Below, one piece after another: positions 7,894 to 15,751 of a DNA stretch of 64,000 nucleotides. A program made the translations under genes and the position numbers. Position 1 is the first letter of the stretch; each line of letters begins with the position of its first letter. This DNA is from Paenibacillus pinisoli. Its GTDB lineage: Bacteria > Bacillota > Bacilli > Paenibacillales > Paenibacillaceae. The notes under the pieces are model-generated. The model searched no databases, was not told where the DNA came from, and saw only the letters and a list, made by a program, of their open reading frames with translations. The stretch is from positions 124,001 through 188,000 of the forward strand of contig NZ_QXQB01000005.1 of the NCBI RefSeq assembly GCF_003605435.1. Reading direction: 5' to 3'.

Positions 7894-8552
7894 GAGGCGT
7901 TATTCCTCCTTAGCAGCGACAGCTTCACGCATGCGGCCACAAGGGGACTAAGCCGGTAATTGAACTGAACCGCCGGCTGAAGGTCGGGCTCGCTTTCCTC
8001 CTGGGTCCACATGGTCTGGAGATCGAAAGCGCCGAAAATTTTGAGCCGCTCCGCCTTCTTCCATACCAGCTCGTCGTTGGCGGCGATTGCGGCGACAGGT
8101 CCGAAGCCAAGTCCGGTAAAGTCCAGCACCAGCACAGGGGCTGACGCGCGCGCTTGGCTGATTGCCGGATCCAGCTCTCCGAGATTGTCCCAATTCACAT
8201 CTACGGCTGCGTAGGGAAGCGGAACCTGCGGATTTTGCACCAAACTGATGCCCAGCCACTGGAGGAAGCTGCGCTCTTGCTCGCTCGGGTGAGCGAGCCT
8301 CGCCTCAGAGCCATGACCGATGTCTTGGCCCCATAGCGCGCCGTGCAGCGCGCCTGTATACGTATTGAATAAGGAAACATAGCGGGTCTGAGTCAGCTTG
8401 GCTATGCTTTTCTCCAAACCTTTCAGCTCTTGATCGTTCCTCTCGATACTCATAATGACGCCTGAATTCAGTACACGCGATAACACAAACGATAGCGAAA
8501 AGTAGTGCTCCTTTTGAATTGCCGTTTTTGGCTTTGTCAGCGTCTCTCCCAT
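7890..8552 (-). CDS. Short DegT-like protein lacking the catalytic lysine segment (pseudo-aminotransferase)
   Basis: A 220-residue protein with weak but readable similarity to DegT aminotransferases. LEKSIAKLTQTRYVSLFNTYTGALHGAL corresponds in order to the family's N-terminal helix and SGTAALHLAL loop; it is followed by a hydrophobic strand (LVLDFTGLGFGPVAAIA) and then FNYRLSPLVAACVKLSLLRR, which matches the family's NYRMSELQAALGLAQL helix. The roughly 60 residues that should hold the PLP lysine and the GEGG loop are missing, and so is the C-terminal small domain. The reading frame is intact, has an AGGAG ribosome-binding site and is translationally coupled to the full aminotransferase. I infer a structural or substrate-recognition partner. 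A degraded duplicate gene is the alternative. Confidence 0.7.
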   Translation of the reverse strand: MGETLTKPKTAIQKEHYFSLSFVLSRVLNSGVIMSIERNDQELKGLEKSIAKLTQTRYVSLFNTYTGALHGALWGQDIGHGSEARLAHPSEQERSFLQWLGISLVQNPQVPLPYAAVDVNWDNLGELDPAISQARASAPVLVLDFTGLGFGPVAAIAANDELVWKKAERLKIFGAFDLQTMWTQEESEPDLQPAVQFNYRLSPLVAACVKLSLLRRNNAS

Positions 8553-8575
8553 GAATCCGGTGGCTCCTCTCTCTA

Positions 8576-9481
8576 TCAGGTATGAAGCGTAACGTTAGCT
8601 TGCTGCCCGCTATGAACGGGCTGGTGGATCGTTTCCTTGACGTATTGAGCGATATGATAGGCGATATCCACGCCATGCACCTTCCATGACTTGGCGAATT
8701 CCGGATTTTGATTCACTTCGCATACGACGTACCGCAAATTACTGTAGTCAAAAAACAAATCTGCGCCATATACGCCTTCACCCAGCACCTCGATCAGCTT
8801 GCGGCTAATGGAGGCAATCTCTTCATTAATCTCGATAGGCTCAATCTCGGCGCCGAGATGCGTATTGGTTTTCCAATTCTCCGCCGATACCCGGCGGAAC
8901 GCCACGACCGGCTTGCGGCCGACAATGACGACTCTTATGTCATAATCCCCCTTCTCCACGTACTCCTGTACCAGTACCGGGAATGATTGATGGCTGGGGT
9001 CCACCGATTCTCTGGCTGCAATCCAGCCGTCGAGGCACTCTCTTCCCGTAATTCTTGCGATTCCCCTCCCCCATGACGATGTTGCGGGCTTAATAACATA
9101 CAATTCGCTAAATTCATTCAGCGCGTCATACAGCTTGGCGGGCGTAAATACGACCTTAAACCTTGGCTGGGGCACGCCGTGCTTCTCGAATACGATCGCC
9201 TGATGTATTTTGTTCGTGCAGATTGTAATGGCTTTAACCGAATTTAAGGTGGGCAAGCCCGATAGCTCCAGCAGCCTTGACCGATGCAATGCGCTCCTCT
9301 GTGACAGGCACCGTATCAGGGCGATGGCGAAGGAGGATTCCTCTCCCGTGCCAAGCGGCAGCTCCATTGAATCCAGATTGACATGAACGCGCACGCCTAG
9401 CTCTTCCAGATAGCCTGCGATACGCTGTTCCTCTTCCCTGAGCTTCGTCACACATAACAGCACCGCATGAGATGGCGTCAT
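8576..9481 (-). CDS. LysX/RimK-type ATP-grasp ligase that loads glutamate on the carrier protein
   Basis: A 301-residue RimK-superfamily ATP-grasp protein. Features are the N-terminal pre-grasp domain, TNKIHQAIVFEKHGVPQP (typical KxxxxxLxxxGIPxP region), YVIKPATSSWGRGI (ATP-binding lysine and flexible loop), VQEYVEKGDYDIRVVIVG, and the C-terminal metal motif EVNQNPEFAKS, equivalent to the N-H-x-EFK region of LysX/ArgX. LysX joins the amino group of its substrate to the C-terminal glutamate of LysW. Here it starts nine bases after the LysW-like gene and should charge it with glutamate. A general glutamate ligase role (RimK) is possible but unlikely in this context. Confidence 0.88.
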   Translation of the reverse strand: MTPSHAVLLCVTKLREEEQRIAGYLEELGVRVHVNLDSMELPLGTGEESSFAIALIRCLSQRSALHRSRLLELSGLPTLNSVKAITICTNKIHQAIVFEKHGVPQPRFKVVFTPAKLYDALNEFSELYVIKPATSSWGRGIARITGRECLDGWIAARESVDPSHQSFPVLVQEYVEKGDYDIRVVIVGRKPVVAFRRVSAENWKTNTHLGAEIEPIEINEEIASISRKLIEVLGEGVYGADLFFDYSNLRYVVCEVNQNPEFAKSWKVHGVDIAYHIAQYVKETIHQPVHSGQQANVTLHT

Positions 9482-9490
9482 AGTCTTCTT

Positions 9491-9664
9491 TTACTCCCCC
9501 CACGTTTCTTCAATTTCCGGAGCCAGGGCGATCGAGACCAGCTGAGACTCCACCTGCACTTCATGCTCTTGCCCGCAAGAAGCGCATTCCACGATCTCGC
9601 CAGTGGATGCCTGCTCCTCTACCTCAATATCTGATCTGCATACCAAGCAATTCAAACTTGCCAT
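9491..9664 (-). CDS. LysW-like amino-group carrier protein (AmCP)
   Basis: A 57-residue acidic protein too short for standard ORF lists. It starts at ATG 9664 with a perfect AGGAGG ribosome-binding site. Two zinc-knuckle pairs are visible, C6-x2-C9 and C27-x2-C30, and the C-terminus is EETWGE, ending in glutamate. LysW proteins share exactly this plan (zinc-binding CxxC pairs, C-terminal WGE whose last glutamate carries the substrate on its gamma-carboxyl). It is the first gene of the operon and lies nine bases before the LysX-type ligase. It protects the alpha-amino group of glutamate and presents the growing intermediate to the kinase, reductase, transketolase and aminotransferase. A LysW for primary lysine or arginine synthesis is not supported by the neighbours. 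Confidence 0.93.
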   Translation of the reverse strand: MASLNCLVCRSDIEVEEQASTGEIVECASCGQEHEVQVESQLVSIALAPEIEETWGE

Positions 9665-9701
9665 GTTACTTGCACCTCCTAATGAAATGGTTAAGCGATT
9701 T

Positions 9702-9727
9702 ATTATAAAGGAATGATTCCTTTACAA
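9702..9727 (-). promoter_or_regulatory. Candidate promoter and palindromic operator of the carrier-protein operon
   Basis: On the minus strand a perfect -10 box TATAAT (9702-9707) lies 37 bases before the carrier-protein ATG. A TTGTAA element (9722-9727) lies upstream, but at a short 14-base spacing. Between and overlapping them is the perfect 17-bp palindrome AAAGGAATCATTCCTTT (9707-9723), placed where a repressor or activator could act. Confidence 0.5.
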
Positions 9728-9739
9728 CCGTGAGTGATG

Positions 9740-9773
9740 GCGCATGCGGGACGGAATGCAGCCTCGCATGCGC
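9740..9773. repeat. Inverted repeat between oppA and the carrier-protein operon
   Basis: GCGCATGCG (9740-9748) and CGCATGCGC (9765-9773) can form a 9-bp stem with a 16-base loop. No T-run follows on either strand, so a classic intrinsic terminator is not supported. It could end oppA transcription weakly or be a protein-binding site. Confidence 0.5.
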
Positions 9774-9811
9774 GGATCGGGATGGACTGGTGCATGCCTT
9801 GATGCCGGCTG

Positions 9812-11467
9812 CTACTTCGCGGCAAGATCCCATTGGTTGACATTGTTGAACGTGCCCAGATTCAGCGGCTTGCCGACAAGGACATCCTTGGAGACGACTT
9901 GCAGCCGCTTCTCGGAGTAGACAGCCAGCGTCGGCACGTCTTCGTGCAGCACTTCCTGAAGCTGATTGTAGATTTCATGGCGCTTCGCCTCGTCGATCTC
10001 TTGCTCGCCCTTCTGAATCAGCTCGTCGACAAGCGGGTTGTTATAGCGGATGACGCTTTCGGGATCGTTGCTCTTGTAGGTGGTAAAGTACAGACTGGGC
10101 TCGATATAGTAGTCCCGCGTAAATATCGTAATATGATGCTCGCCCTTCTCAACCTTGTCGATGAGCGTAGGGAAATCGAACTTCTGCACATCGATCTTGA
10201 AGCCTGCCGCTTCCAGGTTTTGAACGAGAATGTCCGCCGCTTGCTCCCGGACTTTGTTGCCTACCGGGATGAGGAAAGTCAGCTTCTGGCTGGCATCCCA
10301 ATTCGCTTCTTTTAGCAGCTGCTTTGACTTTTCGGGATCGTAATCATAGTTTTTGATATTGGCGTTGAAGTAGGGATGCTTGCTTGGAATGCCGCCGTCA
10401 ATAATCTCGGCCTGCCCCTTCAGCAGCTTCTCGACAATCTGCGGGCGATTGAGCGCATGGGCGATCGCCTGCCTGACTTTCTTGTCCGGCAGCTTCTCAA
10501 CATTGAAGAACAGCTCAGCAGGCTCGGAAGCGGGCGCGGAGGTCACATTCACATTGTCGAAGCCGATCACTTTATCGTAATCCGTAATCGGGACGAGCCC
10601 GACCGGCAAGGAATTCATCCCGATCTCCCCAGTCTGGAGCTGGGCAACAAGGTTCGCAGCCGGCAGCACTTTGATGAATATCGTATCGATTTTCGGCACA
10701 TCGAGATAATAGTTCTCGTTCTTCGTCACCTCGACATGCTGTCCTTGCACATAGCTGGCGAATTTGAATGGGCCGATCGTTACGGCAGGCCGCTGGAAGT
10801 ATTCATGCGTCGCCAGTTGCTCCGGGCTCACATCCTTCAAGATATGCTGGGGCAGGAAGTTGACCTTCACGCCAAAGCGTTCATTGAACACAAGCGGATC
10901 AATCGGCGATCTTGTCTTGATTTCGAACGTCGCAGCGTCGATTACGTTAAGGCCTGCAATTTCAGTTACGCCTTCGTCCAGCTTGCCGGCATCGTTCAAG
11001 CCTTCAATGAAGCTGAGCTGGAAGGAGGTATCGACCTTGGGATGCAGCGCCGCCTTTAAGGTGAATGCGACATCCGCTGTTGTGAACGGCGTACCATCGT
11101 TCCACCTGGCGTTTTCCTTTAGCTTAATGCGGTACGTTTGTTTGTCCGTTGTCTCAATGGATTCCGCCAGCTTCGGTATGAATTCGGCTTCATCCGTCAC
11201 GTCGAGCAGTGCATCGTTAAGCAGATTGATAGGTGCGAGCGAAGCGGAGCTTCCCTGTGTGTTGATCTGATTCAATGTGACCGGCGCGTTGACGATGCCG
11301 ATTGTCAAGATTTTTGGCGTTGCAGCGGGCGTTTCCTGTACGGGTTGCGTGACGCTCTCCCCGGCTGATTGGGCTGAAGGGCTGGCTTCCGGGCCAGCCG
11401 GCTTGCTGCAAGCCGATATCAGAAGCGCAAATATGGCGACGAATAGAATGAGTGATTTTTTCTTCAT
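9812..11467 (-). CDS. Peptide/opine/nickel-type ABC transporter solute-binding lipoprotein
   Basis: A 551-residue family-5 extracellular solute-binding protein. It has a lipoprotein signal (MKKKSLILFV...LLISACSKP, lipid-anchored cysteine at about residue 20), then LTIGIVNAPVTLNQI, WNDGTPFTTADVAFTL and other SBP_bac_5 hallmarks, including the RQAIAHALNR segment. It would capture oligopeptides or similar cationic solutes outside the cell and pass them to the permeases encoded just upstream. It is the last gene of a five-gene operon in oppD-F-B-C-A order. The substrate is not readable from sequence. Proximity to a cysteine-salvage operon on one side and a natural-product operon on the other leaves sulfur-containing peptides or a metabolite as options. 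Confidence 0.9.
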   Translation of the reverse strand: MKKKSLILFVAIFALLISACSKPAGPEASPSAQSAGESVTQPVQETPAATPKILTIGIVNAPVTLNQINTQGSSASLAPINLLNDALLDVTDEAEFIPKLAESIETTDKQTYRIKLKENARWNDGTPFTTADVAFTLKAALHPKVDTSFQLSFIEGLNDAGKLDEGVTEIAGLNVIDAATFEIKTRSPIDPLVFNERFGVKVNFLPQHILKDVSPEQLATHEYFQRPAVTIGPFKFASYVQGQHVEVTKNENYYLDVPKIDTIFIKVLPAANLVAQLQTGEIGMNSLPVGLVPITDYDKVIGFDNVNVTSAPASEPAELFFNVEKLPDKKVRQAIAHALNRPQIVEKLLKGQAEIIDGGIPSKHPYFNANIKNYDYDPEKSKQLLKEANWDASQKLTFLIPVGNKVREQAADILVQNLEAAGFKIDVQKFDFPTLIDKVEKGEHHITIFTRDYYIEPSLYFTTYKSNDPESVIRYNNPLVDELIQKGEQEIDEAKRHEIYNQLQEVLHEDVPTLAVYSEKRLQVVSKDVLVGKPLNLGTFNNVNQWDLAAK

Positions 11468-11553
11468 AGTTCTCTCCCCTTGTCTTTATCCGATGGATAG
11501 ATATCCTCATTGGACATGTGATCCGGCTTGTTGCCAGAAGAGTATTAATGCCG

Positions 11554-12477
11554 CTAAAGCTGCCTGCCGTCCAGCGCATCCCGCAAGCCGTCGCCGACAA
11601 AGTTGAAGGCGAGCACGGTCAACAGAATGATGAAGCCTGCGGGCAGCCAGAGCCATTGCTGCTCGGTCAGAACCGTAAGCGATTGTGCGTCATGGAGCAT
11701 ATTGCCTAGACTTGCTTGCGGCGACTTCACACCCATGCCAAGGAAGCTGAGTCCGGCTTCTGCCAGGATGGTGCTGGCAACTCCGAAGGTGGCATTGACA
11801 ATAATGGCCCCGGAAGCACCAGGCAAAATATGGCGAAGAAGGATGCGCGGCGTGCTATAGCCGAGCGCCACTCCTGCCCGCACATAATCCGCCTTCTTGA
11901 GCGATAAGACAATTCCGCGGACTAGCATTGCAATCGCAGGCCACTTGAATAGAGCCAGCACGATAATAATTGTCCATAGGCTTGCGCCAAGCACGCTGAC
12001 CATGACGAGCACGACCAGCATATAAGGAAAGCTGAGAAAGATGTCGGTTATGCGCATGAGCAGCATGTCGATCCACTTGCCGTAATACCCGGCTATCAAG
12101 CCGACTAATGTGCCAAACAACACATAGATCGCTACCGTGGTAAAGCCGATCAGCAGAGATACTCTAGTTCCATATAACAAGCGGCTGAGCACATCCCGCC
12201 CTACCTGATCAGTGCCAAGAAGATAGTCGGCAGACGGGCCAGCCGAGAACGCATCGGTGATTTCGTTCGGCTGATACGGCGCGAGCCATGGCGCCAGCAA
12301 TCCGGCAGCGAGCAGCAGCAAGGTAGTCGCCAGCCCCCATACGGCAACCTTATGGCGCATGAACCGCTGCCTCACTTGCCGGGCATAGCTTTCGAAGCTT
12401 GGCGGGTCATCAGCTCCATCATGTCTTCTCTCGGTGTCCATCGCATCCTTCCGCCAAGCAAGCTCCGCCTGATTCAT
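11554..12477 (-). CDS. Peptide-type ABC transporter permease (OppC/DppC-like)
   Basis: A 307-residue inner-membrane permease. An N-terminal cytoplasmic stretch and TM1 (VAVWGLATTLLLLAAGLLAPW) are followed by the OppC N-terminal signature LLGTDQVGRDVLSRLLYGTRVSL and the permease EAA-loop YVRAGVALGYSTPRILLRHILP, which contacts the ATPases. Length is normal for DppC/OppC. Its start has AGGAGG eight bases upstream. It sits 15 bases after the OppB-like gene and upstream of the binding protein, so it forms the heterodimeric channel with that partner. Confidence 0.92.
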   Translation of the reverse strand: MNQAELAWRKDAMDTERRHDGADDPPSFESYARQVRQRFMRHKVAVWGLATTLLLLAAGLLAPWLAPYQPNEITDAFSAGPSADYLLGTDQVGRDVLSRLLYGTRVSLLIGFTTVAIYVLFGTLVGLIAGYYGKWIDMLLMRITDIFLSFPYMLVVLVMVSVLGASLWTIIIVLALFKWPAIAMLVRGIVLSLKKADYVRAGVALGYSTPRILLRHILPGASGAIIVNATFGVASTILAEAGLSFLGMGVKSPQASLGNMLHDAQSLTVLTEQQWLWLPAGFIILLTVLAFNFVGDGLRDALDGRQL

Positions 12478-12491
12478 CGTCCACCCTCCTC

Positions 12492-13442
12492 TTAGTTGAA
12501 TTCAATCCGCGGATCAACCGCCGCATACAAGATGTCGATCAGCAGATTCGTCAGCAGCACCACGCTGGCGGCGACGAGATTAAGCCCCATCAGCGTTGGA
12601 TAATCGCGTGACAGAATCGCTTCCATCGTAAGCTGGCCAATGCCCGGCCATTGGAACACTTGCTCGATGATGATGCTTCCGCCAAGCAGAAGCGGGATTT
12701 CGGCGCCGATGACGGCAATGATCGGGATAAGGGCATTGCGCAGCGCATGCCGGTTGGTGACGGCCCATTCGCTTAATCCCTTGGACCGGGCGGTGCGCAG
12801 GTAGTCCTGCCCCAGCACATCCAGCATGCTGGCTCGCACATACCGGACTTTCTTGCCCGCTATCGTCATGCCGAGCACCAACACAGGCATAATCAGATGA
12901 ATAGCGATATCGGCGAATCCCCCGTCGCCGCCTAGCGTCTTCATGCCGCCTGTAGGCAGCCATTTCAGTTCTACGCCTAGGATATAGATCAGCCCTAGTC
13001 CCAGAAAGAACGGAGGTATCGACGTGCCGAGAAACGACAATCCCGTCATCAGGTAGTCGAGCCTTGTGTTATGCTTGACCGCGCTTAAGATTCCGATCGG
13101 AATAGCGATAATCAGGCCAACTGCCAGCGATGACGACGCCAGCAGCAGCGTTGGGCCGATACGAGCTCCGATGAGCTCAGTGACAGGCGCATAAGAGCTG
13201 AATGAATACCCGAGCTCTCCCCTCAGCACTCCGGCCAGCCATTTGAAGTACTGGACATAGACGGGATCGTTGAGGCCGAGCAGCTCCTTCCGCAGCTCCC
13301 GCATCTCTGGAGGAACATTCGGATTGATGAACATATCCACGGGATTCCCTGGCGCCATATTCATGATAAGGAAACTGAGCACGGTGATGCCCCAAAATAC
13401 GGGGACGGCAATCAGCAGCCGCCGAACAAGGTAAGGCCCCAC
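12492..13442 (-). CDS. Peptide-type ABC transporter permease (OppB/DppB-like)
   Basis: A 316-residue permease of the DppB/OppB family: VGPYLVRRLLIAVPVFWGITVLSFLIMNMAPGNP at the N-terminus is the family hallmark, and an EAA loop (YLRTARSKGLSEWAVTNRHALRNALIP) lies in the second half. I placed the start at GTG 13442, because AAGGAGG stands seven bases before it and translation then begins directly at the conserved N-terminus. The upstream ATG at 13529 would add 29 basic residues and overlap the ATPase gene. It pairs with the OppC-like permease. Confidence 0.9.
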   Translation of the reverse strand: MGPYLVRRLLIAVPVFWGITVLSFLIMNMAPGNPVDMFINPNVPPEMRELRKELLGLNDPVYVQYFKWLAGVLRGELGYSFSSYAPVTELIGARIGPTLLLASSSLAVGLIIAIPIGILSAVKHNTRLDYLMTGLSFLGTSIPPFFLGLGLIYILGVELKWLPTGGMKTLGGDGGFADIAIHLIMPVLVLGMTIAGKKVRYVRASMLDVLGQDYLRTARSKGLSEWAVTNRHALRNALIPIIAVIGAEIPLLLGGSIIIEQVFQWPGIGQLTMEAILSRDYPTLMGLNLVAASVVLLTNLLIDILYAAVDPRIEFN

Positions 13443-13467
13443 GGTTAGCCTCCTTTCTGCTTCATGG

Positions 13468-14478
13468 TCATGCCAGCGGATAATGGCATGCCACGGCATG
13501 CTCCTTCTCGCTAAGATGGGGCGTTTCAACCCGGCATCGCTGCTGCGCGTACGGGCAGCGGGTATGAAAGCGGCAGCCCGCTGGCGGGTTTGCAGGGCTA
13601 GGTATGTCGCCGTGCAGGATAACGCGGGACTGCTTCCGCCTGTATGCCGGGTCGGGCGGCGGATAGGCGTTCAGCAGCAGCTGCGTATAAGGATGCCTCG
13701 GACGGCGGAACAGCTCTTCCGTACCGGCAAGCTCCACGATTTTGCCTAAATACATGACCGCCACGCGCTTGCTGATTTGTTTGACAGCCCCGATGCCGTG
13801 TGCGATGAACAAATAAGTCAATGTAAGCTCCTCTTGGAGATCCTGCAGCAAATTCAGGATTTGCGCCTGGATGGATACATCCAGAGCCGATACGGGCTCG
13901 TCGCATACAAGAAGCTTTGGACGGAATGACAGAGCCCTGGCAATTCCGATCCGCTGCCGCTGTCCGCCCGAGAATTCATGGGGATACCGATTGCCGGCCG
14001 AAGACGGCAATCCGACCAGCGCGAGCAGCCGATCGACTTCCCTCCGAATTTCATGGCGTTCCACCAGCCGGTGGACGAGCAGCGGCTCGGACAGCGTGTC
14101 GACGATGCGCATTCTAGGATTCAGCGAGGCGTACGGGTCTTGGAAGATCATCTGCATGCGCATTCTTGCCGGGATCAGCTTCTTCGGCGGATCATGGGTA
14201 ATATCGCGCCCCTCGAAGCGGATACGTCCGCCGCTCGACTGCTCCAGCCGAATAATAGTACGTCCCAGCGTCGATTTGCCGCAGCCGGATTCCCCTACAA
14301 GTCCGACGGTTTCTCCCTCGTATAACGTCAAGCTGACGTCGTCAACCGCTTTGACTGCCTTGTCGCGCCTTGAGAGGAAAGCCCCTCGCACGGGATAATG
14401 CGTGCTTAACCGTTCGATCTGCATGATCGGCCTTCTCTCGTCAACCGGTTCAGGAGGACGGAACGACGGTTCGCTCAT
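13468..14478 (-). CDS. Peptide-type ABC transporter ATP-binding protein (OppF/DppF-like)
   Basis: A 336-residue ABC ATPase with Walker A GESGCGKSTLGRT, signature FSGGQRQRIGIARAL, Walker B LLVCDEPVSALD and the C-terminal oligopeptide/dipeptide domain ending in the cysteine-rich GCRFHTRCPYAQQRC motif of this transporter family. Its ATG (14478) overlaps the stop of the OppD-like gene as ATGA, so I reject the 25-residue upstream extension. It energises import together with the OppD-like partner. Confidence 0.92.
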   Translation of the reverse strand: MSEPSFRPPEPVDERRPIMQIERLSTHYPVRGAFLSRRDKAVKAVDDVSLTLYEGETVGLVGESGCGKSTLGRTIIRLEQSSGGRIRFEGRDITHDPPKKLIPARMRMQMIFQDPYASLNPRMRIVDTLSEPLLVHRLVERHEIRREVDRLLALVGLPSSAGNRYPHEFSGGQRQRIGIARALSFRPKLLVCDEPVSALDVSIQAQILNLLQDLQEELTLTYLFIAHGIGAVKQISKRVAVMYLGKIVELAGTEELFRRPRHPYTQLLLNAYPPPDPAYRRKQSRVILHGDIPSPANPPAGCRFHTRCPYAQQRCRVETPHLSEKEHAVACHYPLA

Positions 14479-15500
14479 AAGGCCACGCTCTTCCGCCTTT
14501 GATCGTCGGACGCGCTTGCACTCTCCAGCTCTTCCGATTCCGCCAGCCAGCATCTTACCTGATGCTCCTCGCCTGCGAAGCTAAGCCTCGGCTGCCGTTC
14601 TCTGCATCTGTCCTTTGCATAGGGACACCGCGGATGGAAGCGGCAGCCCGCAGGCATCTCGCGCAGCGATGGAACCTGGCCCGGGATGGCTGGCGCACGC
14701 TGTCCCTTGCCCCCATCCAGCCTTGGAATCGAATTTAGCAGGCCTTGCGTATAGGGATGCCGGGGCGAGCGGAACAGCGTATAGACATCTGCCGCTTCCA
14801 CGATTTGACCGGCATACATGACGGCAACCTGATCAGCCATGGCGGCGACGACACCGAGGTCATGCGTGACAAGCAGAATGGCTGTTCCGGTCTCTTCCTG
14901 CAGCGACTTCATCAGCTCAATGATTTGCGCTTGAATCGTAACATCAAGCGCCGTTGTCGGTTCGTCGGCAATGAGCAGCTTAGGCTGGCAGATAAGTGCG
15001 ATGGCAATCATGACCCGCTGCCTCATGCCGCCGGAGAGCACATGCGGATAAGCTTTAGCGATCGATTCCGGCCGCGGGATGCCGACCTTGCGGAGCATAT
15101 CGATGGCCAGACGCCTCGCTGTCTTGCGCGGGCTCTTCAGATGCAGCCTGACTGCTTCCTCAATCTGCCGCCCGATGGTCATGACAGGATTAAGCGAGGT
15201 CATCGGTTCCTGGAAAATCATCGACATCTGGCTGCCCTTCAGCTTGCGAAGCTGGCGCTCGGGCAATGAGGCCAAGTTGGTATCCTGGAAGCGCACGCTG
15301 CCTTTGGCAATGGTGCCTCCAGCACCCAGAAGCCCCATGATCGCCAATGAAGTAACACTCTTCCCGCAGCCGGACTCGCCTACGATAGCCATCGTTTCGC
15401 CATGCCGGATCGTGAAGCTGACATCTTCAACCGAGACGGTCTCGCCTTGCTCGCTGCGAAACTTGATTTGCAGCTGATCCACCTTTAACAATTCCCCCAT
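14475..15500 (-). CDS. Peptide-type ABC transporter ATP-binding protein (OppD/DppD-like)
   Basis: A 341-residue ABC ATPase with Walker A GESGCGKSVTSLA, signature LSGGMRQRVMIAIAL, Walker B LLIADEPTTALD and the C-terminal GCRFHPRCPYAKDRC motif of OppD-type proteins, which may bind an iron-sulfur cluster in some relatives. It is the first gene of the importer operon and follows a ~250-base gap. It works as a heterodimer with the OppF-like ATPase encoded next. No clear consensus promoter is readable upstream, although an AT-rich stretch lies at about 15540-15590. Confidence 0.92.
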   Translation of the reverse strand: MGELLKVDQLQIKFRSEQGETVSVEDVSFTIRHGETMAIVGESGCGKSVTSLAIMGLLGAGGTIAKGSVRFQDTNLASLPERQLRKLKGSQMSMIFQEPMTSLNPVMTIGRQIEEAVRLHLKSPRKTARRLAIDMLRKVGIPRPESIAKAYPHVLSGGMRQRVMIAIALICQPKLLIADEPTTALDVTIQAQIIELMKSLQEETGTAILLVTHDLGVVAAMADQVAVMYAGQIVEAADVYTLFRSPRHPYTQGLLNSIPRLDGGKGQRAPAIPGQVPSLREMPAGCRFHPRCPYAKDRCRERQPRLSFAGEEHQVRCWLAESEELESASASDDQRRKSVAL

Positions 15501-15684
15501 GTCCTCTCACCAACTTTCTTGCGGGGATAATCCTGTTTACTAATTCTTATAATTCCTATGAGATTAATAAACTTTATCTGTATCCAGCATACCGCAGCGG
15601 ACAGGGTTTGAATAATAGAATAAATCTATCTATGAATAGAAAAGTTTTCCTGATTTTGATTAAGCATACAAGCATTTTTGGAAC

Positions 15685-15743
15685 AAGAAAAAGCCGCTCT
15701 TTCCCGAATTGCGTTCATAGAACGGAATCGGAATGGAGCGGCT
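15685..15743 (-). terminator. Intrinsic terminator of the S-alkyl-cysteine operon
   Basis: On the minus strand AGCCGCTC (15736-15743) pairs with GAGCGGCT (15692-15699). Within the long loop a second pairing is possible (CGATTCCGTTC with GAACGCAATTCG). The stem is followed by TTTTTCTTG. It lies just after the last monooxygenase stop. Confidence 0.8.
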
Positions 15744-15751
15744 TAAGAAGG

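Noticed and set aside
9491..9664. LysW for primary lysine or arginine biosynthesis
   Set aside because: The operon has no homocitrate/alpha-aminoadipate or ornithine genes and instead has a split transketolase and exporter, so a secondary-metabolite role fits better.
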